Assembly (NCBI GenBank): GCA_020697295.1
Contig: JAJFBF010000008.1
Span: 1 to 64,000 of the forward strand
DNA length: 64,000 nt
Direction: 5' to 3'
Source of the DNA: Moraxellaceae bacterium
GTDB taxonomy: Bacteria; Pseudomonadota; Gammaproteobacteria; Pseudomonadales; Moraxellaceae
The translations under genes and the position numbers were made by a program. The notes under the pieces were generated by a model, which saw only the letters and a program-made list of their open reading frames with translations, was not told where the DNA came from and ran no database searches. Below, piece after piece: positions 1 to 8,581 of the stretch; position 1 is the stretch's first letter, and every line of letters begins with the position of its first letter.

Positions 1-3
1 ACC

Positions 4-255
4 ATGGCCAGCCATCGACAGCCGCCGCAAGAGCAGGCCCGCACTACCAGCCGGGCCGCGCAAGCCACCAATCACACGCACAAGAACCAGCAGGACTTCA
101 GCCGCCGCGACGTCAAGCGCGGCACCCAGCGCAGCGAGACGCAGACCGAAGGCGGGCAACGCCGAGATGATGCCGGCAACCTGGCGCCCGACCCCGCGCG
201 CCCGGAACAGGAGCACGGCGACGACAAGCGTCCCTACAAGCGCGCCGGCCGCTGA
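4..255 (+). CDS. Small hydrophilic hypothetical protein
   Basis: An 83-residue open frame starts three bases into the window, so the true start could lie outside it. The product is extremely polar (rich in Arg, Gln, Asp, His and Thr) and has no hydrophobic segment, so it would be a soluble, possibly disordered protein. Most codons end in G or C, as in the real genes here, which favours this strand. The opposite strand is also open and hydrophobic, but that is expected from the complement of polar codons, and it has no ATG start. I recognise no family. Confidence 0.4.
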   Translation: MASHRQPPQEQARTTSRAAQATNHTHKNQQDFSRRDVKRGTQRSETQTEGGQRRDDAGNLAPDPARPEQEHGDDKRPYKRAGR

Positions 256-389
256 GCGACCCTCCAGGCGGTGGGCGCTGTCCGGCGAGCGGGCGCCCGC
301 TGCCTGAGCAGGGCGTATGAACCCGGGACATGAGAACCATCGCAAGGATCGCACCGGTCGCTCAATCGCAGCTGAGTGACGCCCCGCTT

Positions 390-416
390 CGTAATACGGG
401 CGGGGGCTGTATTACG
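390..416. other. CGTAATAC hairpin
   Basis: CGTAATAC and GTATTACG form a perfect 8-bp inverted repeat around an 11-base G-rich loop. There is no T run next to it, so it is not a typical intrinsic terminator. It could be a protein-binding site. Confidence 0.4.
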
Positions 417-567
417 CGCATTCCTTGAGTAGCTGATAATTTATTTAAAAAAATCCATGTAAATACGCGCAATTTTCGAACAAATACTCATAAATTTATT
501 ACATAACCGCCTACTTTCTGCTCATCTCACGACACATTCTGAGCCTTTATTCGCGTACATTTTCCCC

Positions 568-629
568 TGAACAGTCGCGCTGATTTTTTTGAACACAAAT
601 CATCTGTTCAAAAACGAATCAGTTGTTCA
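568..629. promoter_or_regulatory. TGAACA/TGTTCA operator cluster upstream of minC
   Basis: TTTTTGAACA (586-595) and TGTTCAAAAA (605-614) form a perfect 10-bp inverted repeat with a 9-base spacer. One more TGAACA lies upstream (568-573) and one more TGTTCA downstream (624-629), giving four half-sites in 62 bp. The cluster ends about 64 bp before the minC start, where a promoter would be. The layout resembles a dimeric repressor or activator site. The cognate protein is not identifiable from the window. Confidence 0.55.
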
Positions 630-692
630 TGCCTTTCTTGCACCAGCGCGCCGCGCCAGCTATAAAGCCGGCCTTTCGCCTCCGGGGTACCG

Positions 693-1547
693 ATGAAGCA
701 GTACGAACTCCCCGTCAGCCCGACGGTATTCCGCCTCAAGGGCAGCACGCTGGCCGCCACCGTGCTGGAGCTGTCCGCGGTGCAGCCGGAGGCGCTCGCG
801 CGCCAGCTCGCGCAGAAGGTGGAACAGGCGCCGCAACTGCTGCGTCACTCGCCACTGATCATCACGCTCGACAAGCTGGCCGAGGCCGATGGCCCGCTGG
901 ACCTGGCCGACTTGCTCGCGACCTGCCGCCGCCTCGACCTGCAACCAGTGGCGGTGCGCGCATTGCGTGCCGATGACATCTCCCAGGCGGCGCGCCTGGG
1001 GCTCGCCTGCCTCCCGGCCTTGCGGGGCCGCGAGCGCGCGCTGCAGTCGGTGGAGGCGGACGCAGGGGAGGCGGCAGCCAATACGCCTGCGGCGGCGGCC
1101 CGCGACACATGCGACATCACGTCCGGCGATGCCCGGGAAGGTACTGCCAGCATGACTGCCGATGCCGCCATGAGCACCGGCAGGGCCGCCACGGTGCCCG
1201 AGACAGCAACCGTGCCTGCCCGCGTCACGCGCGTCATCACGCAACCGGTCCGCGGTGGCCAGCAGATCCATGTGGCCGGCGACCTCATCCTCCTCGCCCC
1301 GGTCAGCGCCGGCGCCGAGGTCATGGCCGACGGCCACATCCATGTCTACGCGCCCTTGCGTGGCCGCGCCCTGGCCGGCGTGCAGGGCGACACCGGCGCG
1401 CGCATCTTCTGCCGTGAACTGAACGCCGAGCTCGTCGCCATCGCCGGCCACTACCGCGTCGCCGACGACCTCAAGGCCGACGCCCTGTGGGGCCACAGCG
1501 CCCAGCTTTTCCTGCACGACGATGCCCTCCGGCTCGTCGCGCTCTGA
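693..1547 (+). CDS. minC: Septum site-determining protein MinC
   Basis: MinC is the FtsZ antagonist of the Min system, which blocks Z-ring assembly away from midcell after recruitment by MinD. The 284-residue product has the two-domain form: an N-terminal FtsZ-inhibiting domain (about 1-105), a long Ala/Thr-rich linker (about 110-180) and a C-terminal beta-helix domain (about 185-284) with the RGGQQI and GDLILLAPVS segments used for dimerisation and MinD binding. It is the first gene of minCDE, 33 bp before minD. The linker is longer than in E. coli MinC (231 residues). The family call is very secure from sequence and context. Confidence 0.96.
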   Translation: MKQYELPVSPTVFRLKGSTLAATVLELSAVQPEALARQLAQKVEQAPQLLRHSPLIITLDKLAEADGPLDLADLLATCRRLDLQPVAVRALRADDISQAARLGLACLPALRGRERALQSVEADAGEAAANTPAAAARDTCDITSGDAREGTASMTADAAMSTGRAATVPETATVPARVTRVITQPVRGGQQIHVAGDLILLAPVSAGAEVMADGHIHVYAPLRGRALAGVQGDTGARIFCRELNAELVAIAGHYRVADDLKADALWGHSAQLFLHDDALRLVAL

Positions 1548-1580
1548 CACCCCTTCACCTTCCACACGCAGGACTTCAAC

Positions 1581-2390
1581 GTGGCAAAAATCATCGTCAT
1601 CACTTCCGGCAAGGGCGGGGTCGGCAAGACCACCTCGTCCGCGGCCATCGGCACCGGCCTCGCCCAGCGCGGCCACAAGGTCGTGCTCATCGACTTCGAC
1701 GTCGGCCTGCGCAATCTCGACCTCATCATGGGCTGCGAGCGACGCGTCGTGTATGACTTCATCAACGTCATCAACGGCGAGGCCAGCCTCAACCAGGCGC
1801 TGATCAAGGACAAGCGCATCGAGAACCTTTGCGTGCTGGCCGCCAGCCAGACCCGCGACAAGGACGCCCTCACCCAGGACGGCGTCGAGCGCGTGCTCAA
1901 CGAACTCGCGCAGCAATTCGACTTCATTCTCTGTGATTCCCCCGCCGGCATCGAGAAAGGCGCCCACCTGGCCATGTACTTCGCCGACGAGGCCGTGGTC
2001 GTGACCAATCCGGAGGTGTCCTCCGTGCGCGACTCCGACCGCATGCTGGGCCTGCTCTCGGCCAAGTCGCGGCGCGCCGAACAGAACCTGGAGCCGGTGA
2101 AGGAGCACCTGCTGCTGACCCGCTACAATCCGGAGCGGGTGGAAAAGGGCGAGATGCTGTCGGTGGAGGACGTGAAGGACATCCTCTCGATCAAGCTGCT
2201 GGGCGTGATCCCGGAATCCCAGGCCGTGCTCAAGGCCTCGAACTCGGGCGTGCCCGTCATCCTCGACGCCGAGTCCGATGCCGGCCAGGCCTATGCCGAC
2301 GCCGTCGAGCGCCTGCTCGGCAACGACCTCGCCCACCGCTTCCTGGAAGTGCAGAAGAAAGGCTTCCTGAATCGCCTGTTCGGAGCCTGA
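1581..2390 (+). CDS. minD: Septum site-determining ATPase MinD
   Basis: MinD is a membrane-cycling ParA-type ATPase that carries MinC to the membrane and is released by MinE. The 269-residue protein has the deviant Walker A motif KGGVGKT at 11-17 and a C-terminal amphipathic membrane-targeting helix ending in [11 protein letters not shown]. It starts with GTG, preceded by AGGA; this start places the Walker motif at its usual position. It lies between minC and minE, with one base separating it from minE, which indicates translational coupling. Confidence 0.97.
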   Translation: MAKIIVITSGKGGVGKTTSSAAIGTGLAQRGHKVVLIDFDVGLRNLDLIMGCERRVVYDFINVINGEASLNQALIKDKRIENLCVLAASQTRDKDALTQDGVERVLNELAQQFDFILCDSPAGIEKGAHLAMYFADEAVVVTNPEVSSVRDSDRMLGLLSAKSRRAEQNLEPVKEHLLLTRYNPERVEKGEMLSVEDVKDILSIKLLGVIPESQAVLKASNSGVPVILDAESDAGQAYADAVERLLGNDLAHRFLEVQKKGFLNRLFGA

Positions 2391-2391
2391 C

Positions 2392-2646
2392 ATGAACCTG
2401 TTTGAATTTTTCCGCGACCGGAAGCAGCAGAGCAGCGCCTCGACCGCGCGCGAGCGCCTGCAGATCATCGTTGCCCACGAACGCAACCAGCGTGGCCAGC
2501 CCGACTATCTGCCGCAGTTGCAGCGCGAGCTGGTGGAGGTGATCCGCAAATACGTGGCCATCCAGGACGACCAGGTGCAGGTGGCGCTCGAAAGCCAGGG
2601 CAACTGCTCCATCCTCGAGCTCAACATCACGCTGCCGGAGCGCTAG
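2392..2646 (+). CDS. minE: Cell division topological specificity factor MinE
   Basis: MinE stimulates MinD ATPase and drives pole-to-pole oscillation. The 84-residue product matches the usual length. It begins with the membrane-targeting and MinD-binding segment MNLFEFF, followed by the anti-MinCD region (about 10-32, ending near [10 protein letters not shown]) and the dimerising topological-specificity domain. Its ATG follows the minD stop after one base. A strong terminator follows, so minCDE forms a closed operon. Confidence 0.96.
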   Translation: MNLFEFFRDRKQQSSASTARERLQIIVAHERNQRGQPDYLPQLQRELVEVIRKYVAIQDDQVQVALESQGNCSILELNITLPER

Positions 2647-2670
2647 GCGCTACCGGCCCCTCGCGGCACA

Positions 2671-2705
2671 AATGAAAACGGCCCCGACAAGGGGCCGTTT
2701 TCATT
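2671..2705. terminator. Intrinsic terminator of minCDE
   Basis: AATGAAAACGGCCCC and its exact complement form a 15-bp stem around a 5-base loop, with A and T runs within the stem flanks. It lies 24 bp after the minE stop and can act in both directions, also serving the convergent AraC-type gene. Confidence 0.9.
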
Positions 2706-2800
2706 TCCAGGGGAGCGGGAACGGCTACGCCTGTGACACTCCCCTGCCCCGCCGGGGCGACCGCGTCATCGGCTGCAATCGGGCTCGGGCGGAGACGGAA

Positions 2801-3844
2801 CTAGACCTCCGGCTCACCGCTGCCACGGCGGAAGGACAGCGGGGTCTGCCCGTTGGCATTATGGAAGGCGCGCGAGAAAGCCGAGATATTACTGAAGCCG
2901 GCGCGCTCCACGATGGCCTTGATCGGCAGCGTGGACTGGCGCAGCAGGCGCCGGGCGATGTCGTTCTGCAGCGCGATGCGCAGCTCGCGGAAGCTGGCGC
3001 CCTCTTCCTGCAAATGCCGGGTGAAGGTGCGGGTCGACATGCTGAAGTGCTCCGCCACTTCCTCCTGCGTGGGAAATCGCGCCTCCTCCGCGCAGCGGAA
3101 CAGGTACTGGCGCACCCGGAAGCCCAGCGTGAGGTGGCCCTGCAGGGCCTCGCGCAGGTCGCGGATGCCCTGCAGGGCCTGCTTGTACAGGAGCGGCGCA
3201 TAGTAATCGTTGACGATGGCGGTCTGGCTACGCGGGAAGCTCAGCGTGTTGGCCGCCTGGCCGAAGGCCGGGGTCAGGCCGAAGCTGTCCTGGTAAAAGG
3301 CCAGCGGCAACTCCGGCGCATGGGCAAAGCCGATCTCCGCCCGGGCCACACCACCGCTGAGGTTGCGGATGAGGGCGGCGGTCATCAGGAGGATGAGCTC
3401 CATGAAGGTCTCGGTGATCTCCCCCAGCTCCGCCGTCAGCCGGATCTCGAAACCGCGGGCGGTCGCCGTCTCGCGCCAGACGATGTCCACCATGGGCGCG
3501 AGCAGGTGCGCGTTCTCCACCCAGAGTGTCAGGCTGTCGTCAATGCTGGGCGCGGCTTCCATGGCCAGGCCGACCGCGCCCATGTGGCGGGCACGGATGT
3601 CAGCCACATAGGACCCGAGGAAGCGGTCGCGACCGAACAGGTTCTTGGCCAGTCGGACCACCTGGCAGTAATCCTCCAGGCTGATCAGGGTATCGGTGAG
3701 ATTGCTGTCGTCGACATCGACATCCAGCAACACGGCCAGCAAGTCCACCCAGTCCTGCTGGCAGAGGCCGTAGCGGGCCAGTGTCTTTTGCGGCAGCTGC
3801 AGCACGAACAGCGGCAGGAAGATGTCTTGGCCGGAACTCTTCAT
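2801..3844 (-). CDS. AraC-family transcriptional regulator
   Basis: This 347-residue protein has the layout of the arabinose-binding/HTH_18 type: an N-terminal ligand-sensing domain (about 1-210) and a C-terminal double helix-turn-helix (about 240-340) with the recognisable segments FSMSTRTFTRHLQ and AGFSNISAFSRAFH. Relatives in oil-degrading and lipid-using Gammaproteobacteria often control adjacent fatty-acid or alcohol metabolism genes, but no obvious target sits beside it. The ORF track starts four residues earlier at TTG; I prefer the in-frame ATG at 3844, although neither has a clear ribosome site. It is convergent with minE. Confidence 0.85.
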   Translation of the reverse strand: MKSSGQDIFLPLFVLQLPQKTLARYGLCQQDWVDLLAVLLDVDVDDSNLTDTLISLEDYCQVVRLAKNLFGRDRFLGSYVADIRARHMGAVGLAMEAAPSIDDSLTLWVENAHLLAPMVDIVWRETATARGFEIRLTAELGEITETFMELILLMTAALIRNLSGGVARAEIGFAHAPELPLAFYQDSFGLTPAFGQAANTLSFPRSQTAIVNDYYAPLLYKQALQGIRDLREALQGHLTLGFRVRQYLFRCAEEARFPTQEEVAEHFSMSTRTFTRHLQEEGASFRELRIALQNDIARRLLRQSTLPIKAIVERAGFSNISAFSRAFHNANGQTPLSFRRGSGEPEV

Positions 3845-4081
3845 AGGGGGCGTCAAGCGTGGCGGTTTTTTATTGGAGTGCGCCGGACAGCGCCCGGCAC
3901 CATCGCAGCCCTGCTACCATGCGGGAGCGATGCGCCATTCTCGACAAGAATGACCGGCGCTGCCACGCTTTCCGGCAGATATGTGGGACGGGACTCGAAA
4001 ATGGCCCTGTGCCAGGCAAGTACAAGGGCACAACACGCAGACCGGTGACAGGCAGGGCTGGCGGTGTTCCGGAGCGCCTCC

Positions 4082-6493
4082 TCAGGCGCGGGCCAGGGCG
4101 CCGGCAGCCACGGTCTCGACCCGGTTGCGGCCCCCTTCCTTGGCGCGGTAAAGAGCTTCGTCCGCAGCCTTGACCAGGGCCTCGGCATCCAGCCCCAGGG
4201 CCTGCTCGTTGCTGGCCACGCCAAAGCTGGCGCTGATGGTAAAGGTATCCCCGTTGTCAGCCTGAACACGGGTGGCGGCCAGCTGCGCGCGGCAGCGCTC
4301 GACCAGGGCGGCCGCTCCTGCCAGCGGCGTGTCGGGCAGCAGCAACAGGAACTCCTCACCGCCATAGCGGCCCACCGCATCACCGTCGCGGATCGCGGCC
4401 TCGAGCACGCGCGCGGCCTCCTGCAGCACACGGTCACCGGTGGGATGGCCCCAGGTGTCGTTGATCTTCTTGAAATGGTCCAGGTCCAGGATGACGACGG
4501 CGAGCGCCGGGCCCCGGTGCCGGGTACGCGCCACTTCGCGGTCCAGGACGCCGAGAATGCTGCGGCGGTTGTGCACCTGGGTCAGCGCGTCGGTGCGACT
4601 CATCGCGAGCACCTGCTGGCCGCGCTGGCGCCAGCGCCCCAAGGTCTGGTCCGCGAGCACGAGGATCACCAGCAGCGTGGGAAAGGTGAAATGGTAGGCG
4701 GTGTAGCCCCAGAAAAACGAGTGCGGCTGATAGCGGTCGACGCCTTCGGCAAGCAGCGGCGCATAGGGCAGCCAGCCGAAGGCGCTGGCATAGGCCAGCG
4801 CCACCGTGACCACCAGCGAGGTGGCGAAGGACAACAACACCAGGGAGCGTGAAAAATATATGAAGCCGATCAGAGGCAGGCCCACCAGCATGATGCCGAC
4901 AGGAAAAGACAGGATGCCCAGGAAATAGCCGGCGAAAACCAGGGTCAGGGCGAAAAACTGCTGGCCCGCCAGCTGGTAGAGCCAGGAATTCGGCCAGCGC
5001 TTGCGAATGTACAGGCCGATGCCGATCAGGAGCACGAAGCCGGCGATCACGCCCGCCAGGTAGAGCATCAGGCTCTCGCCCATCGGCACCTTCACCAGCT
5101 GCTCGCGATCCTCAAGATAGAGCACCCAGCCACCCCAGCCCGCGAAGCTGGCAAACATGGCGATCGAGAGGGCGAGGAAAAATATCTGCTTGTCGGCCTG
5201 GTTCCACGCCGGCCATCCCTTCACGAAATCGCCCAGCAGGCGCAGGAGGCGTCGCGACACCGGCGGCGGAGTCTCCTGCCCGCGCAGGATGCGGGCAGCA
5301 TTCCCTTTCCACTCCTGCTCGCGCGCCTTTGCAGCATCGCCGGCGCCCGCTTCGGGTACGCCCTGGCACACGCAGTTGCGCCCGGCCTGCTTGGCGGCAT
5401 AGAGCAGGCTGTCGGCGGCGTGCACCCGCGCCTCCGCCGATACCACCGCGCCGGCAGGATTCCAGACCAGGCCGAAGCTGCCGCTTACCGGCATGGGCTC
5501 ACCGCTGTCGGCTACCAGCGCCAGTGTCGCCAGTTGCGCGCGGCATTGCTCCGCCTGCTGCGCGGCTTCTTCCAGAGTGCGCCCTGGCAACACCAGCAGG
5601 AACTCCTCGCCCCCAAAGCGGCCGATGGCATCGCCCGGGCGCAGGCTGGCCTTGAGCGCGGCAGCCGCCGCCCTCAGCACGCGATCGCCGGCGGGGTGCC
5701 CCCAGGTGTCGTTGATGCGCTTGAAGTGATCAAGATCGAGCAAGGCCACCGCCAGCGGCTGACCCAGACGCTGCGTTCGCGCCATTTCCGCCTCGAGCTG
5801 CACGAGGATGCTGCGGCGGTTGTGCACATGCGTCAGCGCATCGGTGAGACCCAGGCGCAGCACATAATTCTCGCGCTTCTGCCAGAAGCCCAGCATGAGC
5901 GTCATCGCGCCCACGCTGAAGGCGATATGCGGCGCCGCCAGGAAGAAGGTGGCATTCGTCCAGAACAGCGCGCTGGCCTGGTCCGTGGGCGCGCGCAGCG
6001 CCGGTGCATAGGCAATGAATTCGAAAGCGGCCGCGAGGTTGAGGCCGAGAATCAGCAGGAAGGCCGTGACAAAGGCGGGCAGGATGACCTGGCGCTCAAG
6101 GGCGATATAGCCGGAGAGCGCCGCTCCCATGAGGACCACGCCCGCGGTATACCCAAGGGGCCCGGTGAGATAACCCACCCACACCAGCGAGAAGCTGAAG
6201 TAATGGGCGGCGACATGCTGGAAGAGAAGCGAGTCCGCCCGATGCCGGCGCAGTAACAGACCGAGGACCATCAGCCCCAGGGCGCCGGCAATGACCGACG
6301 CAAAGACGGACAACTGCGACTCGACCAGCCCGACATTGATGAACCGGTCCCGCCCCTCCAGCCCCAGGGCTATGCCCATCCCGGCCAGGTAATAGCTGTA
6401 GACCAGCGCCACCATCAGTACCGGCGCCAGCGCCCGCTCCACGCGGGACCAACGCAACAGCCCAAGACCCAGCAGGATTCTCTTTATCGCCAT
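4082..6493 (-). CDS. Membrane diguanylate cyclase with two complete sensor-GGDEF modules
   Basis: The 803-residue protein is a tandem repeat. Each half has about six membrane helices followed by a GGDEF domain, with active-site motifs RFGGEEF in the first and RYGGEEF in the second. Each GGEEF is preceded by an RxxD product-inhibition site (RPGD, RDGD), and the substrate-side signature LDLDHFKRINDTWGHP is kept in both. Both domains should therefore be able to make c-di-GMP from GTP. The track begins at a TTG eleven codons upstream; I chose the ATG that begins MAIKRILLG. The two single-module cyclases at 27.3 kb and 56.0 kb are clear relatives of its second half. Confidence 0.9.
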   Translation of the reverse strand: MAIKRILLGLGLLRWSRVERALAPVLMVALVYSYYLAGMGIALGLEGRDRFINVGLVESQLSVFASVIAGALGLMVLGLLLRRHRADSLLFQHVAAHYFSFSLVWVGYLTGPLGYTAGVVLMGAALSGYIALERQVILPAFVTAFLLILGLNLAAAFEFIAYAPALRAPTDQASALFWTNATFFLAAPHIAFSVGAMTLMLGFWQKRENYVLRLGLTDALTHVHNRRSILVQLEAEMARTQRLGQPLAVALLDLDHFKRINDTWGHPAGDRVLRAAAAALKASLRPGDAIGRFGGEEFLLVLPGRTLEEAAQQAEQCRAQLATLALVADSGEPMPVSGSFGLVWNPAGAVVSAEARVHAADSLLYAAKQAGRNCVCQGVPEAGAGDAAKAREQEWKGNAARILRGQETPPPVSRRLLRLLGDFVKGWPAWNQADKQIFFLALSIAMFASFAGWGGWVLYLEDREQLVKVPMGESLMLYLAGVIAGFVLLIGIGLYIRKRWPNSWLYQLAGQQFFALTLVFAGYFLGILSFPVGIMLVGLPLIGFIYFSRSLVLLSFATSLVVTVALAYASAFGWLPYAPLLAEGVDRYQPHSFFWGYTAYHFTFPTLLVILVLADQTLGRWRQRGQQVLAMSRTDALTQVHNRRSILGVLDREVARTRHRGPALAVVILDLDHFKKINDTWGHPTGDRVLQEAARVLEAAIRDGDAVGRYGGEEFLLLLPDTPLAGAAALVERCRAQLAATRVQADNGDTFTISASFGVASNEQALGLDAEALVKAADEALYRAKEGGRNRVETVAAGALARA

Positions 6494-6670
6494 AGGCCAC
6501 TTCACCCCTGAAGACCGGCCGTACAAAGTCTTGCCGGCCCCGTTCCCTGGAAAGGGGGGGGGGCATGCCCAAGCCTCCTACCCCAAAAGCGGGATTTTGC
6601 CGCGCCCCCCCGCACGCACCAACCCCCTGCCGACAAAACGCCTTTCCCTCCATTGCCGACCCCAGCCTCT

Positions 6671-6697
6671 GGGGCTGGGGCTGGGGCTGGGGCTGGG
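6671..6697. repeat. GGGGCT hexanucleotide repeat, about 4.5 copies
   Basis: Four perfect GGGGCT units plus GGG. It is one of several short tandem repeat loci in this window and sits in non-coding sequence. Confidence 0.9.
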
Positions 6698-6961
6698 ATC
6701 AATCTCAAACGCCCCCCAGGCGAGGCAAAGCCGACGCTCACACCCCAGGCCCCTTGAGGCGAAGCCGACAGCCACCCGCCAATGCTTCAGCCCGGGCACT
6801 GCGGCAAATGGCGGGTGACTGGAGGGGTTGCTCCTGCGGGAGGCAGGGGCAGCCCCTTCAGACGCCCAAATAGCAGAGGAGCTCGCTACTGCCAAAAAGG
6901 GGCCCAGAAAAGGACAACGGCTCCAGGAGCCTACCGCAGCAGACCGCCCGGCATATTGCCA

Positions 6962-6979
6962 GTCGGGATAAATCCCGAC
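6962..6979. repeat. REP palindrome, copy 1
   Basis: GTCGGGATAAATCCCGAC is followed by CTACC. The palindromic core recurs in this window at 8515, 32345, 46078 and 46169, always between genes, as expected for repetitive extragenic palindromes. Confidence 0.8.
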
Positions 6980-7000
6980 CTACCAAGCCAGGCTCAAAAT

Positions 7001-7021
7001 GTGGCGGTGGCGGTGGCGGTG
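7001..7021. repeat. GTGGCG hexanucleotide repeat, 3.5 copies
   Basis: Three perfect GTGGCG units plus GTG, 22 bp after REP copy 1. The same hexamer in another phase forms part of the satellite at 21948-21990. Confidence 0.85.
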
Positions 7022-7195
7022 CTCAGGGCATGGGCCGGCCCCCAAGGCCAACCAGCCCCATGGCTGCCCGGCCCCCAAGACCCGCCACCCCGGCCAACCC
7101 CCCGGCCCCAGCCAATGGCATGCTGAGACCACTGACCCCGGAGCGCAGGCAGTGTAGGCTCCCGGGTTTATTGCCCGACGAGACCCCGACTCCCC

Positions 7196-8461
7196 ATGAC
7201 CGGACTTGAGCAATTCTGGCAGGAACTCACTGCCCGCCCCGACTTCTGGGGCTTCATCAGCATTCCCATCGTGGCCGCCATCGTTACATGGGGCCATGTC
7301 TGGTGGGCCATGCAGATGGTGTTTTACCCCCTGGATTTCGTCGGCATCAAGACGCCCCAACTGGAGAAGGCCATCGGCCTCCATCCCTTCGGCTGGCAGG
7401 GCATCATCCCGCGCAAGGCGCGCAAAATGTCGGACATCGTGGTCGAGCGCGTCATCCGCAAGATGGGTTCGGTCAGCGATTTCCTGCGCCAGATGGAGCC
7501 GGAGAAAGTCGCCGCCTATGTCGCGGCATCCGTCGCCGCCAATATCGAGGACTACACCGACGAGGTGATGCGCGAACGCAACAGCGTGTTCTGGGACAAC
7601 CTGCCCGTCGGCATCAAGAAGCGCATCTACGCGCACGCGCGCCAGCGCCTGCCCCTGATCATGGATGGCGTGGTGCAGGCCATGATCGAGCAGATCGACG
7701 AGCTGGTGGACGTCAAGGAAATGTGCGGCCGCCAGATGGAGGCCGACAAGGCCCTCGTGGTGCGCATGTTCATCGAGGTGGGCGACCAGGAAATCCGCTT
7801 CATCATCAACGCCAGCTTCTGGATCGGCCTGGTCTTCGGCGTCGTGCAGATGGTGCTGTTCTGGTTCCTGCCCTGGCACGGCCTGCTTCCGCTGTATGCC
7901 GCGGTATTGGGCTGGCTCACCAACTGGCTGGCGCTGGCCATGGTATTCCGCCCGGTGAATCCGGTGAAGATCGGTCCCTTCATCATCCAGGGCCTGTTCC
8001 TGCGCCGCCAGGCGCAGGTGGCGGACAAGTTCGCCACGCTCGCCTCGCAGGAAATCCTCACCGTGCACCAGTTCATGAAGGAAGTGCTGACCGGCACGCG
8101 CTCCGGCCGCGCGCGCCAGCTCATCAAGCGCCACGTCAACCGCCTGATCGACGACTCCCTGCTGGCGCGCACCGGGGCGCAGGTGGCTTTCGGTCCCACC
8201 GGCTTTGCCGACCTCAAGGCGCTCATCACCGACAAGAGCGTGGACATGGCGCTGAAGCCGCTTTCCGACAAGAAATTCAGCCGCGAGCGCGCATCCGAAC
8301 TGGCCACGCTGTTCGCCGGCAAGATGAAGGAAATGACGCCGACGGAATTCCAGGACCTGCTGCGCCCGGCTTTCCAGGAAGACGAGTGGATCCTGCTGTT
8401 GCTGGGCGCGATTACCGGCCTGCTGGCGGGGACCGCACAGTTGTTGCTCGGCTTCCAGTAG
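7196..8461 (+). CDS. DUF445 family membrane protein
   Basis: The 421-residue product matches DUF445 proteins: an N-terminal membrane segment (about 17-40, FISIPIVAAIVTWGHVWWAM), a long predicted alpha-helical region, a hydrophobic central pair (about 200-245) containing GWLTNWLALAMVF, and a C-terminal hydrophobic helix ending at the stop (about 400-418). The TNW-x-A motif is typical of the family. Its biochemical function is not established. It has its own promoter region and is followed by a REP element, so it is probably monocistronic. Confidence 0.85.
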   Translation: MTGLEQFWQELTARPDFWGFISIPIVAAIVTWGHVWWAMQMVFYPLDFVGIKTPQLEKAIGLHPFGWQGIIPRKARKMSDIVVERVIRKMGSVSDFLRQMEPEKVAAYVAASVAANIEDYTDEVMRERNSVFWDNLPVGIKKRIYAHARQRLPLIMDGVVQAMIEQIDELVDVKEMCGRQMEADKALVVRMFIEVGDQEIRFIINASFWIGLVFGVVQMVLFWFLPWHGLLPLYAAVLGWLTNWLALAMVFRPVNPVKIGPFIIQGLFLRRQAQVADKFATLASQEILTVHQFMKEVLTGTRSGRARQLIKRHVNRLIDDSLLARTGAQVAFGPTGFADLKALITDKSVDMALKPLSDKKFSRERASELATLFAGKMKEMTPTEFQDLLRPAFQEDEWILLLLGAITGLLAGTAQLLLGFQ

Positions 8462-8484
8462 CGCCCGATTCCCCCTTTAAAAGC

Positions 8485-8544
8485 CTGTTCCGGCAGGGCG
8501 TCTGCCGCTTGCCAGTCGGGATGAATCCCGACCTGCCGGAACAG
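8485..8544. repeat. REP element with outer arms, copy 2
   Basis: The core GTCGGGATGAATCCCGAC (8515-8532) is enclosed by a perfect 13-bp outer inverted repeat, CTGTTCCGGCAGG (8485-8497) and CCTGCCGGAACAG (8532-8544). The whole could fold as a two-tiered hairpin just after the DUF445 stop and may protect or terminate that transcript. Confidence 0.8.
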
Positions 8545-8581
8545 TTTCCAGACCCTCCCTGCCTTCCTGAAGAGACCTGCC

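Larger units (their letters stand above)
256..692. other. AT-rich intergenic region upstream of minC
   Basis: No convincing gene is present. The first third is GC-rich. From about 420 to 620 the sequence becomes markedly AT-rich, unlike the rest of the window. It contains the two inverted-repeat elements annotated separately and probably the min operon promoter. Confidence 0.6.
6494..7195. other. Long gene-free spacer with simple repeats and a REP element
   Basis: About 700 bp between divergent genes. The many small ORFs here overlap in all frames, lack ribosome sites and are biased by long C or G runs, so I treat them as noise. The region holds a GGGGCT repeat, a GTGGCG repeat and one REP palindrome, each annotated separately. 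It must also contain the promoters of both flanking genes, but none stands out. Confidence 0.6.

Noticed and set aside
1-255. Hydrophobic minus-strand frame opposite the first small ORF
   Set aside because: Its hydrophobicity is what the complement of polar codons gives, and it has no ATG start.
660-2486. 608-residue minus-strand ORF across minC and minD
   Set aside because: It is antisense to two unmistakable genes and its composition is that of a shadow frame in GC-rich DNA.
2672-4048. 458-residue plus-strand ORF opposite the AraC-type gene
   Set aside because: It runs through a terminator and is antisense to a regulator with clear helix-turn-helix motifs.
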